A program made the position numbers and the translations under genes. Of a stretch of 14,367 nucleotides of DNA, positions 1 through 6,733 are shown in pieces. How positions within the stretch are numbered: the stretch's first letter is position 1; each line of letters starts with the position of its first letter. The notes under the pieces are model-generated. The model searched no databases, was not told where the DNA came from, and saw only the letters and a program-made list of their open reading frames with translations. The DNA is from a bacterium (GTDB taxonomy: Bacteria; Planctomycetota; Planctomycetia; Pirellulales; Pirellulaceae), in contig JAUIHJ010000115.1 in NCBI GenBank assembly GCA_030432015.1, forward strand, positions 1 to 14,367. The letters are read 5' to 3'.

Positions 1-311
1 GCACGACGCGAGCTGTGAGGGACAGGTTATGTGTGCCGGCACCCGGACATTCGTCAACCGGCAGCTTCATTATTCCCCGCACCTGCACCGGAAGCACGTC
101 GGTTGGAGTAACTTGTTGGCAGGATGGCTGTTGACTGCCCATCAATGCGACATTCCCCGCCAGCGCCCGCGCCGGTTCGCCGTCCGGGCAGACGAAACCG
201 GGAACTCGGTGTAAAATTTCAATTGGCATCATCCAATGCGGCCTCGTGCCAACACGGCGTGCCAGCGACGCGAGTCGTTCCGAAGAATTCTTAGCTGAAA
301 GGTGTGTCCCA
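1..311. other. Non-coding leader region, no gene recognised
   Basis: I find no credible gene here. A 61-codon open frame at 29-214 has no ribosome binding site of note and a basic, low-information composition that looks like chance. The only notable elements are the A/T-rich stretch around 211-225, listed separately as a possible promoter, and an in-frame GTG at 246 upstream of the preferred ATG of the next gene at 312. The end of a preceding gene or a terminator is not visible. Confidence 0.5.
189..217 (+). promoter_or_regulatory. Weak sigma70-like promoter candidate
   Basis: A TAAAAT box at 212-217 matches 5 of 6 positions of the -10 consensus. The hexamer 17 bases upstream (CAGACG, 189-194) keeps only the GAC core of TTGACA. 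It would start transcription near 224, about 88 bases before the ATG at 312. It is one of the few A/T-rich spots in a GC-rich leader, which is the main argument for it. Confidence 0.25.
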
Positions 312-1742
312 ATGCCCTCGGGGAGCAAGACACCAAAGCCACCGCCGGATTACTTTTCGCGGCGAGTCCAATTGCGGCTGCTGGTCGCGGTCGCGTCGTT
401 GTTGTTGGTGATCTCGCTGATGTTTGAGGCGCGCAAGGCGGAGAACTGGCAGTGGATGTGGAATGGTGTGCCTCAGACCGAAGCCGCACCCGAAGATTTT
501 GACACCAGCCTGCCAGAGCGAGAGACGGGCGATCCGGCCGGCACGGTCTACGCGAGCCCGCAGATCGATCCCGCAACCATCATCCCGCAAGCGTCGGGCA
601 CGGACCGGCAGGATGCGCTGCATCGGCTTGAGTTGGACGCTTGGAGAAAGGTTTTCGATCGGTTGCCGCGGACCGATCGCACGGCGTTGGATCGAGTTCT
701 GCTGGCGGCGCGTGCACCGAATGATCAAGCGGAGGGCATCGAGCCGTCGTGGGGCGACTCCCTCGATGCCATCGCGCAAGCGTTCACGCTATACCTCAAC
801 GGCGCCAATGAAGCCGTCATGCTGTCAGCGGATTCGCTGGCCGATTCACAGAAGGAGGGGCTCCTCAATGCGCTCGGCGATCTGGAGGTGGGTTGGAGTC
901 GTGAGTTGCTGCCCGCCCTGCAAGCGCCTGCGGAGTCACGACCCTGGACCCAACCTGAACGCGACCGGCTGGGCGCCCTGCAATTGCGGTTGGATGAGCT
1001 GGCGGTGATGGCAATTCACGATGACTCGTTCTGGCGGCCGGCGGAACAAGACGCCTGGTTTCGCTGGTTCGAGAAGCTACAGCGCACCGATCCCGACCAA
1101 CTGCAGCGTGATAGTATCGGTGACGTTGGCTTCTTGCAGATGTTCAAACAGTCCGACGAGTATCGCGGCAAGCTGGTAACAATCCACGGCTCAGCGCGCC
1201 TGGCTTACCGCGTGCAGGCGCCGCGGAACATCCATGGCATCGAGAGTTACGTGGTGTATTGGGTCAAGCCGGACGGCGGCCCCAATTCGCCGATTGTTGT
1301 CTATGCGTTGGAAACGCCGGCGGGATTTCCTGAGGTCAAGGACAAAGACCTGGATCGCAGCACCACCGAACTCCGCGAGGACGTGGCGTTTACCGGCTAC
1401 TTTTTCAAACGCTGGGCATATCCGGGGCAGGGCGGTTTGCAAACCGCGCCATTGCTCTTGGCACGCGGCCCGGTCTGGACGGCGGATCCCACGCAAGGGC
1501 AGGACCGCCCCTTGCCGAAGCTGGCTGTGGCGGTTGCATCCGTTGCGGGGGTGCTCGCGCTGTCGATCTGCCTTGCCGTGCTCGCTTATCGGGCCGGCAA
1601 GAATCCTGTGGGGGAGGGGACGTCACTTCGCAAGGCCGACCGTGATGAATTGGAGGCGCTGAAGCAACGGGAAGTGTTGCCGAGCCCAGAAGAAGCGTTG
1701 CGTAACCTGGCTGCAGCCGATAGGGAAACCACTCGTGAATAG
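312..1742 (+). CDS. Bitopic membrane protein of unknown function with one OB-like module
   Basis: I do not recognise a named family. With the ATG at 312 the protein has 476 residues. That start has an AAAGG-type ribosome site 9 bases upstream; an in-frame GTG at 246 would add 22 residues before the same membrane segment. Visible parts: a hydrophobic segment at about residues 21-38, an acidic/Pro-rich stretch, a helical region at about 95-260, a beta-rich module at about 284-388, a second hydrophobic segment at about 404-425, and a charged tail of about 50 residues. The module contains a VTIHGSARL strand, a YVVYWV strand, GYFFKRWAY and TAPLLLARG. The same landmarks recur twice in the next gene. 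The domain between the two membrane segments is presumably extracytoplasmic. The stop overlaps the GTG of the next gene by 8 bases, so the two are probably co-translated. Confidence 0.8.
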   Translation: MPSGSKTPKPPPDYFSRRVQLRLLVAVASLLLVISLMFEARKAENWQWMWNGVPQTEAAPEDFDTSLPERETGDPAGTVYASPQIDPATIIPQASGTDRQDALHRLELDAWRKVFDRLPRTDRTALDRVLLAARAPNDQAEGIEPSWGDSLDAIAQAFTLYLNGANEAVMLSADSLADSQKEGLLNALGDLEVGWSRELLPALQAPAESRPWTQPERDRLGALQLRLDELAVMAIHDDSFWRPAEQDAWFRWFEKLQRTDPDQLQRDSIGDVGFLQMFKQSDEYRGKLVTIHGSARLAYRVQAPRNIHGIESYVVYWVKPDGGPNSPIVVYALETPAGFPEVKDKDLDRSTTELREDVAFTGYFFKRWAYPGQGGLQTAPLLLARGPVWTADPTQGQDRPLPKLAVAVASVAGVLALSICLAVLAYRAGKNPVGEGTSLRKADRDELEALKQREVLPSPEEALRNLAAADRETTRE

Positions 1743-3486
1743 ATCAGATCTCACCGTGATGATGAACCGTGCAACGCGCCTCGCACCAGGTGCGCAGCAG
1801 ATCTTGCGCTGGGATGGGGTTGCGCTGATCGGCGTCACGTTGCTGATGTTACTCGGTGGTCGTCACGTCGACGCGCAGCCGGCTCAAGCAACGCCAGTCG
1901 CTGCAAAAGATGACGACCCAGAACGCGACGCCGCAACGTCGGATGACCCACCACCCTCCGCCACACCATCCTCGGTCACCGCGTCAAACGACGGTGGGCC
2001 GATCGCGACCGAGCCACCCGACGTCGACGCGGATCCCACCAATACCGACGAGGCCCCAGGCGCCGACACCCGTCAGCCCGCTGTCCAGCCCAGCGGGACG
2101 TTGCCTTGGGATGACGCTGGTCCGACCGGGCCTGGATTGCCCCCGCGAAAGCTGATTCACCCGAGCGAACTGCTTGAGTTGTATGGGATTGCCGAGAGCC
2201 AATTGAAGATGTTGGCTGACGGTGAAGGGCTGGGACCTGAGGACGAAGAGACGCTGATTCGTATTCTCTACCAGATGCCCCGCTTTCCACTCGCTTCCTT
2301 GCAGCGTTGGGCGGTACCCGATTGGGATGTGGCCGCCTTGGTCGCCGCACCAGCCGACCACCGCAGTGACGCCTTGCGATTGGCTGGACGGGCCACGCAT
2401 CTGCGACACGTCATGCTCCCACCGGAATTAGCCGAGCGGTTCGAGTTCTCGGATTATTACCTGGTCACCATTGAGAGTGATCAACCGCCATGCCGCCTCG
2501 AAGTCTGCACGCGGGCGATCCCCAGGCAATGGCAACCTGGGCCGATGGATGAGCCGGTCTCTGCGTTGGGATTGTTTTTGAAACCGAGCAGCGGGGCGGG
2601 TGACGTTCCCACACTGGTCTGCGTGACACCGCGCGTCGCGTGGCATCCCGATCGTGTTGATGAAGCCAACTTTGTGGCGGCCGATCACCTCGTGTTGGCC
2701 GAGTTGGGAATGGACATCGGGCTGTTCGATGCCGTTCGCCTGCGCAACCGAAAAGGGATCGAAGACGCTGATAGCGAGTGCTTTTATCAGTTGCTGGCAG
2801 CCGCCGGCCGCGCCGCGCCCGGGAAGTTGACACAGGTGGCCGAACGAGATCCGCCATTTGGCCCACTTCTGCAATCACCGCGCATCAATCAAGGCAGGAT
2901 CTTCTCGTTGGCGGGTACGGCGCGGCGGGTATCGAAGATCCTGGTTGGCGAGAAGGATCTCCAGGAGCGATTCGGTCTGGACCACTACTATCAGGTCGAT
3001 ATTTTCGTCCCGCTTGGAAATCAGGTTGTCCGTCTGGGCGACCCAACAGCGACCGGTGAAGTGCCTACCTTCGAGCATGACTACCCGATCACGGTTTGTG
3101 TCAGAGAACTTCCGCCGGGGATGCGGGAGGGGGACGACATTCGGCAGCAGGTTCGCGTGGCCGCGATCTATTTCAAGCTGTGGTCGTATCGTTCCGAGTA
3201 CATTTCGTCATTTGACGATCGGCAATTACAGATCGGCCCGTTGTTGATTGGGCAAAGTTTACAAGTCATCGATGTCGCGTCAGCCGGCAGCCCTTGGGTG
3301 GGCGTCATTGCCGGTTTCCTGTTTCTCGTTGTGCTGGCAATTACCTGGCTCGGATTGTGGCGTACCGGTCGCAACGACCGGAAGTTTGAAAAAGAGGCCC
3401 ACCGACGCCGCGACCAATTGGTGGGCGACCAATCGCTCGAAAAGATTGAGCCGTCCGATGGCCCGGACTTTAGCAACCTGGGCTGA
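1735..3486 (+). CDS. Membrane protein of unknown function with two OB-like modules
   Basis: 583 residues, not assignable to a known family. The GTG at 1735 is preferred because GGGA lies 8 bases upstream; the ATG pair at 1759/1762 lacks a ribosome site. Residues 28-42 form a signal peptide or anchor, with possible cleavage after the Ala-Gln-Ala around 50-52. An Asp/Pro/Thr-rich linker follows (about 53-135). A helical stretch (about 140-205) leads to module A (about 213-304) and module B (about 387-511). A membrane segment at about 521-542 and a charged 40-residue tail end the protein. Module A shows RLAGRATHL, YYLVTI and GLFLKP. Module B shows SLAGTARRV, YYQVDIF, AIYFKLWSY and IGPLLIG, closely echoing the module of the upstream protein. 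Topology (anchor, outer domain, C-terminal anchor, short basic tail) also matches, so the pair look like paralogues or partners in one envelope complex. No enzymatic motif is visible. Confidence 0.8.
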   Translation: MNRSDLTVMMNRATRLAPGAQQILRWDGVALIGVTLLMLLGGRHVDAQPAQATPVAAKDDDPERDAATSDDPPPSATPSSVTASNDGGPIATEPPDVDADPTNTDEAPGADTRQPAVQPSGTLPWDDAGPTGPGLPPRKLIHPSELLELYGIAESQLKMLADGEGLGPEDEETLIRILYQMPRFPLASLQRWAVPDWDVAALVAAPADHRSDALRLAGRATHLRHVMLPPELAERFEFSDYYLVTIESDQPPCRLEVCTRAIPRQWQPGPMDEPVSALGLFLKPSSGAGDVPTLVCVTPRVAWHPDRVDEANFVAADHLVLAELGMDIGLFDAVRLRNRKGIEDADSECFYQLLAAAGRAAPGKLTQVAERDPPFGPLLQSPRINQGRIFSLAGTARRVSKILVGEKDLQERFGLDHYYQVDIFVPLGNQVVRLGDPTATGEVPTFEHDYPITVCVRELPPGMREGDDIRQQVRVAAIYFKLWSYRSEYISSFDDRQLQIGPLLIGQSLQVIDVASAGSPWVGVIAGFLFLVVLAITWLGLWRTGRNDRKFEKEAHRRRDQLVGDQSLEKIEPSDGPDFSNLG

Positions 3487-3789
3487 ATTGTGCGTGGGGC
3501 GGGTCCGAGGCAATTCCATTGCTTGCTAATTGCGTGGCGAACGCGCGCCGGTCGGCGAAGTCGCGGTCTCCCCACTTGACTTGCTGCCCGAGAGGCGGAT
3601 ATTCGGGTGATGCGAGTGGTCGTTGGTTGCCCACGGCAAATTCACGGCACCATGATCATCGCAAAGCGTTTGTTGCGGCCCCCCGGAACCACGGCACGTA
3701 ATGCTCGGGGCCAGGGGCGACTGAAGTGATTGTTTAACCTACATAATTATTTGTTCGGCGGCCGACGCCGGACGCTGGGAGACGATGAA
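3487..3789. other. Intergenic region upstream of mdh
   Basis: Three hundred and three bases without a convincing gene; a 60-codon frame at 3519-3701 looks like chance. A GGCCCC (3677-3682) and GGGGCC (3707-3712) pair could form a loose hairpin with a 24-base loop but has no T-run. Near the 3' end lies an A/T-rich patch at 3730-3754 that is listed as a possible promoter. Confidence 0.5.
3742..3747 (+). promoter_or_regulatory. Possible -10 box for mdh
   Basis: CATAAT matches 5 of 6 bases of the sigma70 -10 consensus inside the only A/T-rich patch before mdh (3730-3754). It would give a leader of roughly 36 bases. No convincing -35 hexamer sits 16-18 bases upstream (GACTGA at 3719-3724), so the call is weak. 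Confidence 0.25.
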
Positions 3790-4737
3790 ATGGCGCGAGC
3801 AAAGATCACCATCATTGGCGCGGGGAACGTCGGGGCGACAACGGCGCATTGGTGCGCGGCCGCCGAATTGGGCGATATTGTGCTGCTCGACATTCCGGCG
3901 ACCGAGGACATGCCGAAGGGCAAGGCGCTGGATCTGATGGAAGCGTCTCCAATTGTGGGTTTTGACGCGAATATCGTCGGAACGACCGACTATGCGGATA
4001 CCAAGGACAGCGATGTCGTCGTGATCACGGCCGGCATTCCCCGCAAACCCGGGATGAGCCGCGACGATCTGCTGAGCACCAATGCCAAGATCATGACAGC
4101 GGTCTGCGAGCAAGTGAAGAAAACCAGCCCCAACGCGATCGTGATTGTTGTCAGCAATCCGCTCGATGCCATGGTGCAACAAGCGCGAAAGGTGACTGGC
4201 TTTCCGTCGGCCCGCGTGATCGGTCAAGCTGGTGTCTTGGATACCGCCCGTTACCGCACGTTCCTGGCCATGGAGTTGGGTGTGAGCGTGGAAGATGTTT
4301 CGGCGTTATTGCTGGGAGGGCATGGTGACACCATGGTTCCCGTTCCCAGTTGCACATCCGTCGGCGGGATTCCCGTGACGCAATTGATCGCCCCGGCACG
4401 TCTCGAGGAGATTGTGCAGCGGACGCGTGATGGTGGTGCAGAGATTGTCAAGTTGCTCAAGACCGGCAGCGCGTACTACGCACCGGCCGCAGCGACCGCA
4501 CAAATGGTTGAGGCGATCGTCCGCGACAAGAAGCGTCTGATCCCCTGTGCCGCCTATTGTGACAAGGAATACGGGGTTGGCGGCTATTACGTCGGTGTGC
4601 CCGTTGTCCTCGGTGCCGCCGGTGTGGAACGAATCGTCGAGATTGAATTGACGGAAGAAGAGAAAGCTGGGTTTCAAAACAGCATCGACGCCGTCAAAGG
4701 GCTCGTCAAAACGATGGGCGAATTGCTCGCCTCGTAG
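3790..4737 (+). CDS. mdh: Malate dehydrogenase, LDH-like type
   Basis: Interconverts malate and oxaloacetate with NAD(H) in the TCA cycle, in the cytoplasm. 315 residues, normal for the family. The start at ATG 3790 is fixed by GGGAGA at 3777-3782, 7 bases upstream, and by the usual family beginning MARAKITIIGAGNVG; a TTG at 3730 in the same frame is discounted. Visible motifs: the Rossmann GAGNVG at residues 10-15, Asp34 at the end of strand two (NAD ribose contact), and the substrate loop GIPRKPGMSR, with Arg85 and Arg91 marking malate/oxaloacetate rather than lactate specificity. Also present are Asn123 in VSNPLDAM, Asp151 and Arg154 in GVLDTAR, and catalytic His178 in GGHGDTMVP. Nothing is missing. 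It appears monocistronic, with a terminator at 4857-4884. Confidence 0.97.
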   Translation: MARAKITIIGAGNVGATTAHWCAAAELGDIVLLDIPATEDMPKGKALDLMEASPIVGFDANIVGTTDYADTKDSDVVVITAGIPRKPGMSRDDLLSTNAKIMTAVCEQVKKTSPNAIVIVVSNPLDAMVQQARKVTGFPSARVIGQAGVLDTARYRTFLAMELGVSVEDVSALLLGGHGDTMVPVPSCTSVGGIPVTQLIAPARLEEIVQRTRDGGAEIVKLLKTGSAYYAPAAATAQMVEAIVRDKKRLIPCAAYCDKEYGVGGYYVGVPVVLGAAGVERIVEIELTEEEKAGFQNSIDAVKGLVKTMGELLAS

Positions 4738-4739
4738 TT

Positions 4740-4781
4740 CGCCGGAAATCGGCGCGGCCGTCCTGCGCAACCGTCCTGCGC
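4740..4781 (+). repeat. Small hairpin and 11-bp direct repeat after mdh
   Basis: Just past the mdh stop, CGCCG (4740-4744) and CGGCG (4750-4754) form a perfect 5-bp stem with a 5-base loop. Next to it CCGTCCTGCGC occurs twice (4758-4768 and 4771-4781). There is no T-run, so this is not a complete intrinsic terminator; it may protect the 3' end of the mdh message or mean nothing. Confidence 0.3.
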
Positions 4782-4856
4782 GGCGCGTCACCATCGCCCC
4801 TTGCGTAGCGCTCGGTCGGGCAATGGAACGTCCTGTCGTGTGCTAGCAACACAACG

Positions 4857-4884
4857 GTCGGCGTCACCTGACGTTGACTTTTTT
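4857..4884 (+). terminator. Intrinsic terminator after mdh
   Basis: A 9-bp stem (4857-4865 with 4870-4878, including two G-U pairs) closes a 4-base ACCT loop and is followed directly by six T residues (4879-4884). This is the only stem-plus-T-run of this quality in the non-coding DNA of the window. It lies 120 bases after the mdh stop, so it would end an mdh transcript. Its right arm and T-run overlap the -35 box of the promoter candidate for the next gene. Confidence 0.55.
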
Positions 4885-4902
4885 CCTGGGGTGATTTACA
4901 AC
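4874..4902 (+). promoter_or_regulatory. sigma70-like promoter candidate for the hydrolase-fold gene
   Basis: TTGACT at 4874-4879 (5 of 6 to the -35 consensus) is followed after exactly 17 bases by TACAAC at 4897-4902 (4 of 6 to the -10 consensus). Transcription would begin near 4909, some 85 bases before the ATG at 4994. The same TACAAC box recurs in the promoter candidate before the flagellar cluster. Confidence 0.4.
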
Positions 4903-4993
4903 GCGCCCGCTCAAATTTACTGACGTACGGCTCCAGCGGCATGAAGCCCGAGGCCATTGGCATCTTCCCACAACTTCAGTCTCCGAAAGCCAT

Positions 4994-5752
4994 ATGAATC
5001 GCCTTCAGCTACTCGCCCAAGCACCTGAGACGACTTCGCAGACGGATGAACAACTTGAACATGTGGGCCTGACCACCGCGCCCGATGCTCCCCATGGACT
5101 CTTCGCGCCTCTCCATTACGAACCGAAATATGCCTACCCGCTGCTCGTCTGGTTGCACGGTCCAAATGGCGATGAGCACGAGTTGTTTCGCGTCGTTCCG
5201 GAAATCAGCATGCGGAATTATGTTGGCGTGGGCCCCCGCGGCAATCGCCCGATGGATGATGCTCGCGGCTATGGCTGGGATGATGCCGACGAGAATCTGA
5301 GCGTCGCCGAGCAACATGTGTTCGACGCGATCGAGGCTGCAAGTGGGCGATATAATGTCGCGGCCAATCGTGTATTCTTAGCTGGCTTTGCGGCCGGTGG
5401 CACCATGGCGTTCCGGATCGGCTTGCGAAATCCCGATTGTTTCGCGGGCGTGATGTCCATTGGTGGGCCCTTTCCCCTTGGCGGTGCGCCGCTTGGCCAG
5501 TTGTCCGACGCCCGCCGTCTACCTCTGTTTATTGCCCAGGGAAGAGAGTCGCAGGACTACCCGATCGAATTGGCGTGTCAAGAATTGCGGCTCTTTCACA
5601 CTGCGGGGCTGGGCGTCACCGTGCGGCAGTACCCCTGTGGTGATGAAGTCGATACGCAGATGCTCAAGGACATGGATACCTGGATCATGGAGCATGTCAC
5701 CGGCACCGCGAGCGCCGAGCATCCCACTTATTTTCTCGGCGATGCCGGCTAA
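4994..5752 (+). CDS. Alpha/beta-hydrolase-fold protein, probably catalytically dead
   Basis: 252 residues. The overall pattern fits the phospholipase/carboxylesterase branch of the alpha/beta-hydrolases: LLVWLHG at 50-56 (oxyanion side), the nucleophile-elbow region FLAGFAAGGTMAFR at 128-141, an acid-strand region LPLFIAQG at 176-183, and a C-terminal QYPCGDEVD at 212-220 in place of the usual YPxGH. The elbow should read G-x-S-x-G, but the Ser position is Ala133 (GCG). The His position is Asp216 (GAT). Aligning on Pro190, the Asp position is Ser186. An active esterase therefore looks unlikely; a binding or scaffold role is an inference. The first 35 residues are polar, with no signal peptide, so it is cytosolic. 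The ATG at 4994 has only a weak ribosome site (GAAAG, 4985-4989). It stands alone between the mdh terminator and a 525-base gap. Confidence 0.85.
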   Translation: MNRLQLLAQAPETTSQTDEQLEHVGLTTAPDAPHGLFAPLHYEPKYAYPLLVWLHGPNGDEHELFRVVPEISMRNYVGVGPRGNRPMDDARGYGWDDADENLSVAEQHVFDAIEAASGRYNVAANRVFLAGFAAGGTMAFRIGLRNPDCFAGVMSIGGPFPLGGAPLGQLSDARRLPLFIAQGRESQDYPIELACQELRLFHTAGLGVTVRQYPCGDEVDTQMLKDMDTWIMEHVTGTASAEHPTYFLGDAG

Positions 5753-5881
5753 TTGAACCACACCGCGAGGTTACTCGAACCTCGGCACGCAAGGCAGCGT
5801 CTGGCACCGCAACGTGAAGCGGTTCGGTCGTGTCTTGGTCGAATTCTAACCGCGGTCACGCCGCTCCCGGGTGCGTTGCAC

Positions 5882-5903
5882 GCCGTCGTCGGGCGCCGAC
5901 GGC
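5882..5903 (+). terminator. GC-rich hairpin, possible Rho-type or weak terminator
   Basis: GCCGTCG (5882-5888) pairs perfectly with CGACGGC (5897-5903) around an 8-base loop, 130 bases after the hydrolase-fold gene. No T-run follows, so it is not a complete intrinsic terminator; it may only stabilise a 3' end. Confidence 0.25.
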
Positions 5904-6042
5904 AACGGGCACCGTGGGCCGCGAGCGTCCACGCGATTCGCGCCGGCGACCGCTGACGGTTGTACCCCGGGTTGCAACCTGACATCCCTGCGGCATTCGA
6001 GAAATCGCAACTTCGAGACGTGCCAGGGGAGGGGGACTACGA

Positions 6043-6074
6043 GCGAGCGAAATCAACAGAACGTAATCGCTCGC
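6043..6074 (+). repeat. Perfect 8-bp inverted repeat upstream of the flagellar cluster
   Basis: GCGAGCGA (6043-6050) and TCGCTCGC (6067-6074) are exact reverse complements separated by 16 A-rich bases. It lies about 95 bases before the promoter candidate at 6167. It could be a protein-binding site (two half-sites 24 bases apart centre to centre, roughly two helical turns), for instance for the nearby NtrC-type regulator, or an RNA hairpin. The sequence alone does not decide. Confidence 0.4.
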
Positions 6075-6166
6075 GTATGTTTCAGGTTCCAATTTCGAAA
6101 ACCGCGCAACTTCCCTGGCGGTGGGGCAGGCGAATCGTCTCAGCGGTGAACTCTCCGGCAAACACG

Positions 6167-6196
6167 TTGACAGCGCACGCCTGAATCGAGTACAAC
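6167..6196 (+). promoter_or_regulatory. sigma70-like promoter candidate for the flagellar cluster
   Basis: A perfect TTGACA (6167-6172) is followed after 18 bases by TACAAC (6191-6196). The start point would fall near 6203, with a leader of about 75 bases to the ATG at 6278. No -24/-12 (sigma54) or sigma28 flagellar promoter is visible in the 525-base gap, so housekeeping transcription of the cluster is the simplest reading. Confidence 0.4.
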
Positions 6197-6277
6197 CCCG
6201 CCGCTTTTCTACTTCTTGTCGCCCCGTGGCCGGTGGACATTCGTTCCGTCGTATGGTGGGTGGCCGGGTAACCGATC

Positions 6278-6733
6278 ATGTCACTCATGAATACCGATCT
6301 TCTCGTCACGCGTTTGCTCGAGAAACGCAACGTGCTGACGCATTTGCGCCAGCTCGCCGCCGACCAGTCGCAAGGATGCGGCGATGGCGAGATCAACCAG
6401 TTGCTGCGGTTGTTGGCCAAGAAACAAAAATTAGCGGCGATATTGCAGACCGTGGACGCCCAACTGGATCCGTTCCGTGAAGAAGATCCCGAGACGCGGA
6501 TTTGGCGCACTCCGGCAGATCGTCAGGCGGCACAGGACATCGCTCGAGATTGCGATAGATTGCTCGACGAAGTCAAACGTATGGAGCAGGAGAGCGTCGG
6601 AATCCCTGTCGTTCGGCAACATGTGGCCTCGCGGGCCGCGCAGTACATTGACGGGCCCTCACGGGCCCGGGTGGCTTACCTGGATTCGGCAGCCTGCCAG
6701 GCTGGAAAATTGGATTTGAGCTCAGACGTATGA
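6278..6733 (+). CDS. Small helical protein, possibly FlgN/FliT-like export chaperone
   Basis: 151 residues, almost entirely predicted helix. It begins with a heptad-like stretch (LLVTRLLEKRNVLTHLRQL, about 8-26), then LLRLLAKKQKLAAILQTVDAQL at about 42-63, a middle helix with many acidic and basic residues (about 85-110), and a less regular C-terminus. Length, helicity, the K/R-Q-x-L pattern and flagellar location fit FlgN-type chaperones, which hold hook-filament junction proteins for export, but no diagnostic motif is present, so this is a tentative call. ATG 6278 is used; ATG 6287 is an equally possible start. The stop overlaps the kinase start by 4 bases (ATGA at 6730-6733), implying translational coupling and perhaps functional coupling to the kinase. 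Confidence 0.4.
   Translation: MSLMNTDLLVTRLLEKRNVLTHLRQLAADQSQGCGDGEINQLLRLLAKKQKLAAILQTVDAQLDPFREEDPETRIWRTPADRQAAQDIARDCDRLLDEVKRMEQESVGIPVVRQHVASRAAQYIDGPSRARVAYLDSAACQAGKLDLSSDV

Larger units (their letters stand above)
5753..6277. other. 525-bp gap with hairpins, no gene recognised
   Basis: Small open frames exist on both strands (for example 5753-5956, 5871-6149 and 5856-6161 reverse), but none has family-like sequence or a good ribosome site. The region holds a 7-bp GC-rich hairpin (5882-5903), a GGTTG/CAACC inverted repeat (5958-5962 with 5975-5979), a perfect 8-bp inverted repeat (6043-6074), and a sigma70-like promoter candidate (6167-6196) leading into the flagellar cluster. No tRNA, rRNA or riboswitch consensus is recognisable. 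Confidence 0.5.

Noticed and set aside
29..214. 61-codon open frame at the window start
   Set aside because: No ribosome site, no family-like sequence, and composition typical of chance frames in GC-rich DNA.
222..240. TTGGCAT...TGC resembling a sigma54 -24/-12 promoter before the first gene
   Set aside because: The GG-to-GC spacing is one base too long, and the -12 element is AATGC rather than TTGC.
5753..5956. 67-codon frame after the hydrolase-fold gene
   Set aside because: Arg/Ala-rich, no ribosome site, begins just 3' of the preceding stop; looks like chance.
6100..6277. c-di-GMP riboswitch or sigma28 flagellar promoter before the cluster
   Set aside because: A GGCAAAC string is present (6157-6163), but the rest of the riboswitch core is missing; no TAAA-N15-GCCGATAA match is seen.
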